Of a DNA stretch of 33,905 nt, positions 14,157-21,984 are shown piece after piece. The stretch is from a bacterium (GTDB taxonomy: Bacteria > Patescibacteriota > Saccharimonadia > Saccharimonadales > Saccharimonadaceae): assembly GCA_030429935.1 (NCBI GenBank), contig JAUIGH010000005.1, forward strand, positions 1 to 33,905, written 5' to 3'. The first letter of the stretch is position 1. Every line of letters starts with the position of its first letter. A model generated the notes under the pieces. It was not told where the DNA came from and did not search any database. It was given only the letters and a program-made list of their open reading frames with translations. The translations under genes were made by a program, and so were the position numbers.

Positions 14157-14468
14157 TTACTGCGGTTTGATGTCAGCTGTTCGCTTGGCGCGAACTGATT
14201 GGTGGTGCTGCTGGCTCTTGATGACGATGCTCTGCAGTTCTTTGAAAATCGGGAACGATTTGTTGGTCGAATAAATCTTGGTGTTGCCCTGCTTTTCACT
14301 GGTCAGAAAGCCAACTTTTTCCAGGCGTTTCAGCTCACGTTGGATGTTGCCTGGATCTTCTTTGATCAGCTTTGCCAGTCCACGGACGTGCGTGTGAAAA
14401 TCAGGGTACTTGGCGTACACAACTACGATTTTTCGCCGCACCCGAGAGGTGATAAAAACGTCTAACAT
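14157..14468 (-). CDS. Winged-helix transcriptional regulator
   Basis: A 103-residue single-domain DNA-binding protein. The middle reads as a winged helix-turn-helix: FHTHVRGLAKLIKEDPGNIQ (helix 2 and turn), RELKRLEKVGFLTSEKQGN (recognition helix into wing) and TKIYSTNKSFPIF (wing strand). This is close to ArsR/MarR-type small regulators. There are no cysteines, so it is not a metal sensor of the ArsR thiol type. The ribosome site is AGGAG directly before ATG. It precedes recJ by 2 bases and could regulate this segment. The ligand is unknown. Confidence 0.75.
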   Translation of the reverse strand: MLDVFITSRVRRKIVVVYAKYPDFHTHVRGLAKLIKEDPGNIQRELKRLEKVGFLTSEKQGNTKIYSTNKSFPIFKELQSIVIKSQQHHQSVRAKRTADIKPQ

Positions 14469-14558
14469 ACTCTCCTTTTCACACTTTCTTCACTTAGACT
14501 GACGTATTTGTCGTTACCAGCTATTTTACCCGCATATTGTCGTGATTGCAACAGTTTT

Positions 14559-15215
14559 CTAGTGCCATTTCATGACGATTTGGCTGATACGGTCGATTGT
14601 TTCCTCGTGGTCAGGGATGTCGTTATTGGTGTAATAATGGTCGATGGCGATGAAGTTTTCTTTGACGTCGAGGATGTGCACTTCGTCGGCTTGGATGTGC
14701 ACTTTGTCGACGGCTGGGATGGCTGCGACTGGGGCGGCCACGACCAATTTTTTGTAGCGTAGCGGCTTGAGAAACTCCAGCGCCACATCCAGCGACGCTC
14801 CGCCGTCCAGACCGTCCGACGCCAGGATGATGACGTGATCGCGCAGTAAATCTTGATCGATCGTGCCGCCATCACCGATCAGCCGATTGATTTTTTGAAA
14901 GGCTTCGCGTTTTTGCTCGTCCAAATATCCGTGAAATTCGCTGGTGTATTCGGTGATCTCGCCACTACTAAAGCTCGAGTTGTAGGTAAAATTACCGCTC
15001 TGCGAGACGGCACCAAAACTCAGGCTCTCGCCCGGCACTTCGATGTCTTCAGTTAGCAGCAGATTGAGCACACAGTGCAACCGAAAAGCGATCTGCTCGC
15101 CCACCAGCACACCGCCGTCACTCAGCGCCACCACGGCGCAATTTTCGTAGCGATATTTTTCTTCTAGGAGTCCAGCCAGCATCACACCGGCTTGCCCACG
15201 CGACTCGAAATACAT
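14559..15215 (-). CDS. Phosphoribosyltransferase-family protein
   Basis: A 218-residue PRTase-fold protein like the predicted phosphoribosyltransferases of the COG1926 type. The central strand and loop, HVIILASDGLDGGASLDVALEFL, correspond to the PRPP-binding motif, with SDG in place of the usual acidic pair DD. The N-terminal part has NCAVVALSDGGVLVGEQIAFRL, the usual PRTase opening strand-loop-helix. The substrate is unknown. The mRNA seems leaderless (TGCTACAAT six bases before ATG), and the promoter lies within the 29-bp gap to the divergent priA gene. Confidence 0.75.
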   Translation of the reverse strand: MYFESRGQAGVMLAGLLEEKYRYENCAVVALSDGGVLVGEQIAFRLHCVLNLLLTEDIEVPGESLSFGAVSQSGNFTYNSSFSSGEITEYTSEFHGYLDEQKREAFQKINRLIGDGGTIDQDLLRDHVIILASDGLDGGASLDVALEFLKPLRYKKLVVAAPVAAIPAVDKVHIQADEVHILDVKENFIAIDHYYTNNDIPDHEETIDRISQIVMKWH

Positions 15216-15221
15216 ATGCGT

Positions 15222-15230
15222 ATTGTAGCA
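15222..15230 (-). promoter_or_regulatory. Extended -10 promoter of the PRTase gene (leaderless)
   Basis: TGCTACAAT on the minus strand, six bases before the ATG at 15215. It shares a 29-bp gap with the priA promoter. Confidence 0.6.
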
Positions 15231-15232
15231 GT

Positions 15233-15238
15233 TATAAT
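15233..15238 (+). promoter_or_regulatory. -10 box of priA (leaderless)
   Basis: TATAAT six bases before the priA ATG, with no room for a ribosome site. No good -35 is seen. Confidence 0.55.
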
Positions 15239-15244
15239 GAGTTC

Positions 15245-17185
15245 ATGCAGTACTTCGAGGTAGCTCCACGCACGATTATTCGCGCCGACCAGGCGCTATT
15301 CACCTACTCACATGATGCGCCAGTTGCGGTTGGTTCTATCGTCGAAGTACCAGTTGGCAAGAAACTGGTTGTCGGCGTCATTGTGAGCCAAGTCAAGCAA
15401 CCTGAGTTCGAGGTTCGACCAATCGAACGTCTCCTGGATCTGCCACCGATCCCACAGCCACTGATCGACGCGGCACGCTGGATGAGCCAGTATTACGCAA
15501 CGCACTTAGCGACGGTGTTATCGAGCATCCTGCCAGCTGGCTTGACCAAAAACCGTCGAGCCCGCAGCTCGAGACCTCTGGAAATCACTCGCAAACGAAC
15601 ACAAATTGTGTTCAATCCAGATCAGCAGTCTGCTCTAAATCAATTGGCCGCGCAAACCACCGGCACCAGCCTGCTTCACGGCGTGACCGGTAGCGGCAAG
15701 ACAGCGATTTACATCGAGCAGGCCAAGCGCACACTTGCTGCCGGTCGCTCGGCCATCATCTTGGTGCCCGAGATCGCGTTGACCTCGCAGCTGGTTGCCG
15801 AGTTCACCCAGCATTTCGATGTCATCCTACTCACCCACTCGCGTCAGACCGAAGCTGAGCGTCACGTCGTCTGGCGCGAAGCGCTGACATCTACCCAGCC
15901 GCGTGTAGCCATCGGCCCACGCTCGGCACTATTTTTGCCATTACAATCCGTCGGCTTCATCGCCATCGACGAGTGTCACGAACCTAGCTACAAGCAAGAA
16001 CAGTCGCCACGCTACTCTGCTCTGCGCGCCGCCCATATCCTAGCCGAAGCGCACCGTGCGCAACTGCTGCTCGGCAGCGCTACCCCGTCAGTCGTCGATT
16101 ATTATCTGGCCGAGCAATCCGGCGCGCCAATCCTACAGTTACCGACGCCGGCCGTGGCCGATAGCGTCAAACCTAGCGTCCAGGTTGTCGATATGACCAA
16201 ACGCGGCAATTTCAATACGCATCGCTTTCTCTCGGACGCGCTGCTGACATCAATTCGTCAGAGTTTGGCGGACAAGCAACAAATTTTGCTGTTTCACAAT
16301 CGCCGTGGCACCGCGCCGACCACACTGTGCGAATCCTGCGGCTGGCAAGCCGGTTGTCCGCGCTGCTACGTGCCGCTGACCCTGCATGCCGATCACCATC
16401 AGATGAGCTGTCACCTCTGCGGCAACACCTCGCGGGTGCCGACCAGTTGTCCGCAGTGTCATAGCGCCGACATCATCCACAAAGGCATCGGCACCAAGCT
16501 CATCCAGTCCGAAATCGAAAAGCTTTTCCCCGACGCCCGGGTGGCGCGCTTCGACGGTGACACTGTAGCGAGCGAGACGGCCGACAAACGCTACCAAGAC
16601 CTGTACGACGGCCGTATCGACATCATCATCGGCACCCAAGTCATTGCCAAAGGCTTCGACTTGCCGCAGCTTTGCACTGTCGGCGTCATCCAAGCCGATG
16701 CCGGACTAAGCTTGCCCGACTACACATCGCCAGAGCGAACATTTCAGTTATTAGCGCAAGTCATTGGCCGCGTCGGTCGCTCGACCCACCCGACGACGGT
16801 CGTCGTCCAGAGTTACCAGCCTTCGCATCCCAGCGTAACTGATGGCGTGGCGCAAAATTACGCTGACTTTTACGACCGCACGCTGCAGCTACGCCGACAC
16901 ACTAACTTTCCGCCCTACTGCTACTTGCTCAAACTGACCTGCACCTACAAGACCGAAGCCGCGGCCATCAAAAACGCCAAGAAATTGGCCGCCACGCTAG
17001 GAGCCGAAGTCACCGGCATCGAACTGCTCGGTCCAACTCCGGCCTTTTACGAACGCGTGCGCGACAGCTACCGCTGGCAATTGGTCGTCAAAAGCTCACA
17101 GCGCCAGACGCTGATCGACTGCTTGTCGCACCTACCCGCCGGCCCACACTGGCAATTCGAGCTCGACCCTAGTAGTCTGCTATAA
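15245..17185 (+). CDS. priA: Primosomal replication-restart helicase PriA
   Basis: A superfamily 2 helicase that reloads the replisome at stalled forks. It is 646 residues long. It has an N-terminal DNA-binding domain (YFEVAPRTIIRADQALFTY), Walker A GVTGSGKT at about residue 145, the DEAH-type box IDECHE, and LLGSATPS (motif III). The zinc-binding block has eight cysteines (CESC, CPRC, CHLC, CPQC), and helicase motifs V-VI are at GTQVIAKGFDLPQ and QVIGRVGRS. The C-terminus matches the family (NFPPYCYLLKL). Nothing is missing. It begins the priA-def-fmt cluster; its stop codon TAA lies inside the -10 box used by def. Confidence 0.97.
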   Translation: MQYFEVAPRTIIRADQALFTYSHDAPVAVGSIVEVPVGKKLVVGVIVSQVKQPEFEVRPIERLLDLPPIPQPLIDAARWMSQYYATHLATVLSSILPAGLTKNRRARSSRPLEITRKRTQIVFNPDQQSALNQLAAQTTGTSLLHGVTGSGKTAIYIEQAKRTLAAGRSAIILVPEIALTSQLVAEFTQHFDVILLTHSRQTEAERHVVWREALTSTQPRVAIGPRSALFLPLQSVGFIAIDECHEPSYKQEQSPRYSALRAAHILAEAHRAQLLLGSATPSVVDYYLAEQSGAPILQLPTPAVADSVKPSVQVVDMTKRGNFNTHRFLSDALLTSIRQSLADKQQILLFHNRRGTAPTTLCESCGWQAGCPRCYVPLTLHADHHQMSCHLCGNTSRVPTSCPQCHSADIIHKGIGTKLIQSEIEKLFPDARVARFDGDTVASETADKRYQDLYDGRIDIIIGTQVIAKGFDLPQLCTVGVIQADAGLSLPDYTSPERTFQLLAQVIGRVGRSTHPTTVVVQSYQPSHPSVTDGVAQNYADFYDRTLQLRRHTNFPPYCYLLKLTCTYKTEAAAIKNAKKLAATLGAEVTGIELLGPTPAFYERVRDSYRWQLVVKSSQRQTLIDCLSHLPAGPHWQFELDPSSLL

Positions 17186-17186
17186 T
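17178..17186 (+). promoter_or_regulatory. Extended -10 promoter of def, overlapping the priA stop
   Basis: TGCTATAAT ends eight bases before the def ATG and contains the priA TAA. def could therefore be made from its own near-leaderless mRNA as well as by read-through from priA. Confidence 0.55.
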
Positions 17187-17194
17187 TAACCCCA

Positions 17195-17788
17195 ATGAAA
17201 AAAGATGACATCATCACCCTGCCAAATGCGCACTTGCGCCAAAAATCCGCCAAAGTCCACGTCGTTACCGATGACACGCGTCAATTGGTCGCCGACATGA
17301 CCAGCGCCAGCCTGGACTGGGAAGATTCCCGCCCACACGAGATCAGCGCCGCACTGGCCGCCGTGCAGATCGACCGACATGACCGCGTCGTCATTATCCG
17401 CAGCGACTTTGAAGACAAATCCACCCGCGAATTTACCCCGCTGGTCAACCCTGAAATCGTCAAAGGCGAAGGCCAAAAAATCACCGACTACGAAGGCTGC
17501 CTGAGCGTCGACGGCGTCTACGGCAAAGTGCCGCGCTGGGAAAAAGTCCGCGTCCGCGCCCTGGACCTCGACGGCAACGAAATCCGCTTCAAAGCCGAGG
17601 GCTTCCTAGCCCGCGTCATCCAGCACGAAGTCGACCACACCAACGGCCTACTCTTCGTCGACCACATCCGCGGCCAGCGCGACGGATTCTACACACTCAA
17701 CGCCGAGGGCGAACTCGAACCGCTCGACTACGACGAATATATCGCCGACAACCACGCCTTGTGGGATGGAATCGATGACCAAGACTGA
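17195..17788 (+). CDS. def: Peptide deformylase (variant motif I)
   Basis: Removes the formyl group from nascent N-termini. It is 197 residues long. Motif II is EGCLSV (metal Cys) and motif III is QHEVDHTNG (two His ligands and catalytic Glu), both intact. Motif I, normally GxGLAAxQ, reads SAALAAVQ: the two glycines are replaced, while the Ala-Ala-x-Gln part, including the catalytic Gln, is kept. A charged C-terminal extension (about residues 170-197) is present. It overlaps fmt by 14 bases, the classical def-fmt pairing. It is most likely an active enzyme with a slightly different substrate pocket. Confidence 0.93.
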   Translation: MKKDDIITLPNAHLRQKSAKVHVVTDDTRQLVADMTSASLDWEDSRPHEISAALAAVQIDRHDRVVIIRSDFEDKSTREFTPLVNPEIVKGEGQKITDYEGCLSVDGVYGKVPRWEKVRVRALDLDGNEIRFKAEGFLARVIQHEVDHTNGLLFVDHIRGQRDGFYTLNAEGELEPLDYDEYIADNHALWDGIDDQD

Positions 17789-18653
17789 ATCGTGCGTGTT
17801 TTTCGGTAGCGGCCCAGTCGCGGCGCGCTGTCTGGAATTATTGCTCGAACACACCCAGGTCGAAGCCGTCATCACCAAGCCGCGTCCACCGCACCACCGC
17901 GGCAGTGTGCCAGTGCTCGAGCTCGCCGAAGCCCGCGGTCTAGCCGTCCACACCGCGCACGACAAAACCGCGCTCGACGAGCTAATCGAACAAACGAACT
18001 TCAGCAGCCGCTACGCGGTTTTGATTGATTTCGGGATTATCGTCTCTCAGCGCGTTATCGACGCATTTGAGCTCGGTATTATCAATTCGCACTTTTCGCT
18101 GTTGCCGCTGCTACGCGGCGCCGATCCAATTACCTTTGCCATCCTAGAGGGCCACGCGAAAACAGGCGTCAGCCTAATGCTGGTCGATCGGGGCATGGAC
18201 ACCGGCAAGTTGCTGACCCAAAAAACGCTGCACCTCGATGGCAGCGAAACCACGCCGTCACTGACCGAGGATTTAATCCAGCTCAGCGACGAATTGATAC
18301 GTGAATATCTACCGCGCTATCTGTCTGGCGATTTGCAACCGCGCGCCCAGCCGCACCCCGACCGTGCGACGTATTCGCGCAAACTCACCAAAGCCGACGG
18401 TCAGCTCAACTTATCTCGTCCAGCTGCCAAGTTAGAGCGCCAAATTCGCGCTTTTGTTGATTGGCCACAGTCGCGCATCCGACTCGGTACCGTCGATGTA
18501 ATTATCACGGCCGCACACGTATCGGACCATGAGACCGAACTCTCCTTGCGCTGTGGTGACAGCACCTACCTGGCGATCGACCGCCTCAAACCGGCTGGCA
18601 AAAAAGAAATGCCCGTTGGGGCATTTCTGGCTGGATACCAGGATAAGCTTTAG
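17775..18653 (+). CDS. fmt: Methionyl-tRNA formyltransferase
   Basis: Formylates Met-tRNA-fMet using 10-formyl-THF. It is 292 residues long. The start at 17775 is preferred to the ATG at 17766 because GGGATGG lies just before it. The catalytic set is visible: IINSHFSLLPLLRGADP (Asn, His) and MLVDRGMDTGKLL (Asp in a GMDTG motif). The C-terminal tRNA-binding domain follows (TYSRKLTKADGQLNL, FVDWPQSRI). The 3' codons KKEMPVGAF encode a perfect hairpin that doubles as a terminator for the convergent gene on the other strand, and the two stops overlap by 4 bases. Confidence 0.95.
   Translation: MTKTESCVFFGSGPVAARCLELLLEHTQVEAVITKPRPPHHRGSVPVLELAEARGLAVHTAHDKTALDELIEQTNFSSRYAVLIDFGIIVSQRVIDAFELGIINSHFSLLPLLRGADPITFAILEGHAKTGVSLMLVDRGMDTGKLLTQKTLHLDGSETTPSLTEDLIQLSDELIREYLPRYLSGDLQPRAQPHPDRATYSRKLTKADGQLNLSRPAAKLERQIRAFVDWPQSRIRLGTVDVIITAAHVSDHETELSLRCGDSTYLAIDRLKPAGKKEMPVGAFLAGYQDKL
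18600..18627 (-). terminator. Intrinsic terminator embedded in the 3' end of fmt
   Basis: On the minus strand a perfect 9-bp stem (GAAATGCCC with GGGCATTTC, 4-base loop) is followed at once by a run of six T. It should end transcripts of the convergent coiled-coil gene while encoding part of Fmt on the other strand. Confidence 0.8.
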
Positions 18654-18898
18654 GCGGCGCGCTTTTCAAGTCGCGTGATCCGTGTTTCGTGATTGTCGAG
18701 TTGGTCTGATTTGTCTGCCAAATCACTACCGACTGCGTTCAGGATTTCGTCGAGCTTTTCGTCTTGCTCTGCAAATCGCTGATTCATCTCGTCACGGATT
18801 TCAGTGACAATTTCTCGCTTCTGCTCAGCCAAACCTTGACTCATCACAGCCTGCATCAGCTGCTTGATATCCGCTAAATCATCTTGTGTCAGGCTCAT
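18650..18898 (-). CDS. Small coiled-coil protein
   Basis: An 82-residue protein that I do not recognise. It is almost entirely helical with heptad-like spacing (DIKQLMQAVMSQGLAEQ, EIRDEMNQRFAEQDEKLDEI, DQLDNHETRITRLEKR), suggesting a coiled-coil homo-oligomer. There is no signal or membrane segment. The ATG at 18898 is taken because an extended -10 (TGCTATACT) lies six bases before it, giving a leaderless mRNA; a longer in-frame start at 18988 would lie inside the DUF5663-like gene. Its terminator is inside fmt. Confidence 0.7.
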   Translation of the reverse strand: MSLTQDDLADIKQLMQAVMSQGLAEQKREIVTEIRDEMNQRFAEQDEKLDEILNAVGSDLADKSDQLDNHETRITRLEKRAA

Positions 18899-18904
18899 AC
18901 AGTC

Positions 18905-18913
18905 AGTATAGCA
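18905..18913 (-). promoter_or_regulatory. Extended -10 promoter of the coiled-coil gene (leaderless)
   Basis: TGCTATACT on the minus strand, six bases before the ATG. It lies immediately before the end of the DUF5663-like gene. Confidence 0.6.
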
Positions 18914-18920
18914 CGAGCTC

Positions 18921-19400
18921 TTAAGCAGCCGGCTGCTGCGGCTGGACGTCAGCCTCTGCAGCTGGTGCATCGGCGGCTTGGGCGCCACCGAGGATGGCGT
19001 CTTTGTTCTGGATGGTTTCCTGCTTCAGTTCTTCCATGACAGCGGCGACGACATCGCGGTAGTCTGGGCGGTTGATGCCGAGCCATTTTAGGCTAGCGTA
19101 TTCGGCTTTGACGACCAATTCTGGCACGTTTTCAGGCGCACCGCTTTTTAGTTGTTGCCAGACACTGTCCTGCTCGTATTCTGGGACATTAGCCGTCAGC
19201 CACTCGTTGACTTTGGTCTCGTCGCGGTCGATGAAACTCTCGAATTCGTCGAGTTGCGCATCGCTTAAGCCTTCTGACAATCGGGTGCCGACACGCAGCT
19301 CCAGCTGCTCACGGAAGTACGCCAAAAACGCTTGCTTTTGATCATCCGGCAATCCACCGAGTCCTACGTCCTGCAAAAATTTATCATCGAGTTGAAACAT
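18921..19400 (-). CDS. DUF5663-like protein (long form)
   Basis: A 159-residue protein. The first 70 residues match the second DUF5663-like protein at 25104: K-x-L-x-D-x-G at the start, a conserved LPD turn, then QLE-x-R-x-G, EGLSDAQLDEF and a WLT segment. I recognise the pattern as the small Patescibacteria family named DUF5663, from memory. The C-terminal half is different: helices (YASLKWLGINRPDYRDVV) and an Ala/Pro/Gln-rich tail. It is cytosolic by appearance. It has its own extended -10 promoter and an AAGGAG ribosome site, and follows the 810-residue repeat protein on the same strand. Confidence 0.75.
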   Translation of the reverse strand: MFQLDDKFLQDVGLGGLPDDQKQAFLAYFREQLELRVGTRLSEGLSDAQLDEFESFIDRDETKVNEWLTANVPEYEQDSVWQQLKSGAPENVPELVVKAEYASLKWLGINRPDYRDVVAAVMEELKQETIQNKDAILGGAQAADAPAAEADVQPQQPAA

Positions 19401-19430
19401 ACCACTCCTTATACTTTCTTATCTATCTCT

Positions 19431-19439
19431 AGTATAGCA
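19431..19439 (-). promoter_or_regulatory. Extended -10 promoter of the long DUF5663-like gene
   Basis: TGCTATACT on the minus strand, overlapping the end of the upstream 810-codon gene by a few bases. It leaves a leader of about 24 bases containing AAGGAG. Confidence 0.6.
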
Positions 19440-19440
19440 C

Positions 19441-21873
19441 TTAGGCAGCATTTGCGAGCCCACTAGCGCTCGGTGTTAGGCGATATTGTTCTGGCACGCC
19501 GACACGATCCAAATGCGCATTTACAATCTGCACCGTACTATCATTCAACACCGCCCCGTCGGGTCGATCCTGATACTCAAAGACGTTTGGTCCCATCACG
19601 CCTGGTGTGACTACAGGTGAACCATCGCTAAATACTTCGTTTTGGAGTGACACTGCCAATTTGTCTAGTTGCAACTCTGGGTAGCGATCAGCGATACTAT
19701 TCAAGTTAGAGAAGTTGCCAGCCAGCGTATTCTCAAGCATTCGCTGTTCGAAAGCATTCAACTCTAGAGACTCTGGCGAGTTCAGCTCAGCCGCTTCATC
19801 CAAGCCTGCATCTTGTTGTGCCTGCTCAGCATTATCAGTTGTCTCGACTACCGGATTTGCTTCCGCCGCTATCTCGCGTGTTTCAGCATTATTTGTTGAT
19901 TCTGCCGTCGTTTCTGCTGACTGCTGGCTCACTTCTGCGCTACTCGATGCATCTACCGCAGCAGCTGAGTTGTCTAGTTCGCCATTATCAACCATGTCGC
20001 GAATCGTTGTGTCAGTCTGAGCATCGATGACACCAGGCCCACTAATGCCATACGGGTTGCCGTATCGCTCGCCGAGATAACTGGGGTCGTGATACATAAA
20101 ACCTTGCTCGTGTAATTCAGCGCCGAGTTCCATTGACTCATCATGAGTCAGCGTGTCGCTATAGTTATCCTGAACAAACTCATTGAGACCTTCGCCGTGA
20201 TCGACGACCGGGTAATTGTGTTCGATCTCAGCTGTGTTATTCAGCCAGCCTTCTTCATGCGCCGTTTCGACGATCACATTGATCGCATCAGGATTTAGGT
20301 CACCAGCACTGGCGATTCCCCAGCTGTCACCCATTTCATATGCCACGCCTAGCTCTTGCAGCTCAGGGCCGATTTTGTCTAACAGATCATCTGTATACGC
20401 CTCGTTAACGCCCAAGTTGCCAAATGTTTCATACCAGCCTTCACCGCTCGATACGGTGTAGCTGTTAGGAATTTCGAGTGTTGTAGAGTCAACGTCCACC
20501 TCTGCAGCCGGTGCGCCAACAGCTCCGGACGTATCATGAGTCTCGATCGTCACACTACTAGTTGTCTCGTGCGTCGATGACGTATCGACTTGTCCGGTAG
20601 TCGTATGGTTGCTCGTAACATCAACTGAGCCGGTCGTATCCGCGATGTTCGTTTCGACACCAGATACAGTGCCAGCCGTTTCATGAGCTACAGAATCCGT
20701 GCTATCGATGTCGACATCGCCAGTTGTTTCATGAGTGATAGAAGTGTCCGCGTCAACAGTACCTGCAATTTCATGCGCTGACACCATGTCTACTCCACCC
20801 GCAATTGTATAATTACTCGTCATGTCGACAGCTTCTGTCGTCTGGTATGCGTCTGTCGAAGCAGCGTCAACTGTGCCAGTCGCTTCATGGGCTGTCGATC
20901 CGTCGACATCTCCTGTAGACACATGCGAACTACTAGCCTCAACTGAGCCTGTAGTATCATGCGCTTCTACAAAATCAAGCGCACCTGTCGTGTTGTGCGA
21001 AACTGGCACATTCACATCGCCTGCCGCATCATGGCTCAGAGCGTCAACTCCGCCATTTGCTTCATGATCGGCGACTTCCAAGCCGGCAATAGTGGTGTGC
21101 ACCTCAGACTCTGATGCGTGTGCCGCGTCGGGAGCATACAGATCCATCGCGAGACCAATACCAACACCGATTACTGCACCGACGGCGGCTTTTTTAGCAC
21201 CACGCACTACAGCTTCGGTTTTCTTGCCTTGCTGCAGCTTACCTGCTCGGTCAAACAACTGGCTAGCGGCTGCCTGTGCATGTTCGAATCGAATATGGCC
21301 ATTTTCGCCACGGCTGTCGGCCATTAGCTCACGCATCTGTTCTACAGTAACTTCATCCAAACCAGTGATTTCTTTTTCACTAAATCCTTTTACAAATCGT
21401 GCTGCTCCAGCAGTTACCCAGCCAGCGCCGAAGGTGAGTGCTCCCGCAGCTCCGGCGGCAACAGTTGTGCCGACGTCTTTCGCGGTACGCGTCCATTTGC
21501 CACCCGACTCGAAGATCCTGCGTACTACTGCACCAAGTTTTCTTGAAACCATATTGTTCGTAATCTCATTCGTTTCAGCATTGAGTTGATTTTGACTATC
21601 GCATAGATACGAGATCACGAGTGCGTTGCGTTCGGTATCATCGTTAGCGGCGTCAATCTGCTCACGTAAACTCGCTTGACCGTACTGAACAACGAGCGCA
21701 TTGTAGCGTTCTTCGGCAGCATTATACCCACGAATCCTACGATCAAACGTGCGATTTTGGCGTTTCGCTGATATCTGCGCCCACTCGCTCCGTGCAGCAT
21801 CGAGCTGCTCGCCCAATTCTTCAAGCGATGGCGGATCATGTCGTTCGGTGGTGGCTACAGCTGTTTCGCTCAT
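19441..21873 (-). CDS. Large repeat protein (810 residues) with H-x-T/A-G-x-V-D repeats
   Basis: I do not recognise this protein. Domains in order are a charged helical N-terminus (1-110), a hydrophobic stretch at about 136-158 (TVAAGAAGALTFGAGWVTAG), a helical part, and a second hydrophobic helix at about 228-245 followed by DAAHA, like a membrane segment with a signal-peptidase-like site. Then come roughly 15 imperfect repeats of 12-16 residues (about 269-475) with core H-E/D-x-T/A-G-x-V-D, such as HETTGDVDIDS and HDTTGSVEASS. A globular part follows with SYTVSSGEGWYETFGNLGV and two related helical segments, then a Glu/Ala-rich linker and a C-terminal domain with NRIADRYPEL-like helices. 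It resembles a membrane-tethered adhesin or stalk. The promoter leaves only a few leader bases. Confidence 0.75.
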   Translation of the reverse strand: MSETAVATTERHDPPSLEELGEQLDAARSEWAQISAKRQNRTFDRRIRGYNAAEERYNALVVQYGQASLREQIDAANDDTERNALVISYLCDSQNQLNAETNEITNNMVSRKLGAVVRRIFESGGKWTRTAKDVGTTVAAGAAGALTFGAGWVTAGAARFVKGFSEKEITGLDEVTVEQMRELMADSRGENGHIRFEHAQAAASQLFDRAGKLQQGKKTEAVVRGAKKAAVGAVIGVGIGLAMDLYAPDAAHASESEVHTTIAGLEVADHEANGGVDALSHDAAGDVNVPVSHNTTGALDFVEAHDTTGSVEASSSHVSTGDVDGSTAHEATGTVDAASTDAYQTTEAVDMTSNYTIAGGVDMVSAHEIAGTVDADTSITHETTGDVDIDSTDSVAHETAGTVSGVETNIADTTGSVDVTSNHTTTGQVDTSSTHETTSSVTIETHDTSGAVGAPAAEVDVDSTTLEIPNSYTVSSGEGWYETFGNLGVNEAYTDDLLDKIGPELQELGVAYEMGDSWGIASAGDLNPDAINVIVETAHEEGWLNNTAEIEHNYPVVDHGEGLNEFVQDNYSDTLTHDESMELGAELHEQGFMYHDPSYLGERYGNPYGISGPGVIDAQTDTTIRDMVDNGELDNSAAAVDASSSAEVSQQSAETTAESTNNAETREIAAEANPVVETTDNAEQAQQDAGLDEAAELNSPESLELNAFEQRMLENTLAGNFSNLNSIADRYPELQLDKLAVSLQNEVFSDGSPVVTPGVMGPNVFEYQDRPDGAVLNDSTVQIVNAHLDRVGVPEQYRLTPSASGLANAA
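20440..21067 (-). repeat. Tandem degenerate protein repeats in the 810-residue protein
   Basis: About 15 units of 12-16 codons, each with a core like HETTGDVD, HEATGTVD or HTTTGQVD. The units differ in length and at many codons, so the array is old or under diversifying change rather than recently expanded. Confidence 0.7.
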
Positions 21874-21884
21874 AATATATCAAT

Positions 21885-21913
21885 ATACTAGCATATTATC
21901 GACGTTTACGCAA
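21885..21913 (-). promoter_or_regulatory. Promoter of the 810-residue repeat protein
   Basis: On the minus strand TTGCGT, 17 bases, then TAGTAT preceded by TGC. The ATG lies 11 bases after the -10, so the leader is about 4-5 bases and has no ribosome site. Confidence 0.6.
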
Positions 21914-21949
21914 TAGCTTTATGCAGTCCTGTGCATAGGTACACGATAC

Positions 21950-21978
21950 TTGACATATACGCTATAAAGTGCTAATAT
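21950..21978 (+). promoter_or_regulatory. Promoter of a candidate structured RNA
   Basis: TTGACA, 17 bases, TAATAT. The 370 bases downstream contain no long reading frame before 22350 but fold strongly. Confidence 0.75.
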
Positions 21979-21984
21979 ACAATC

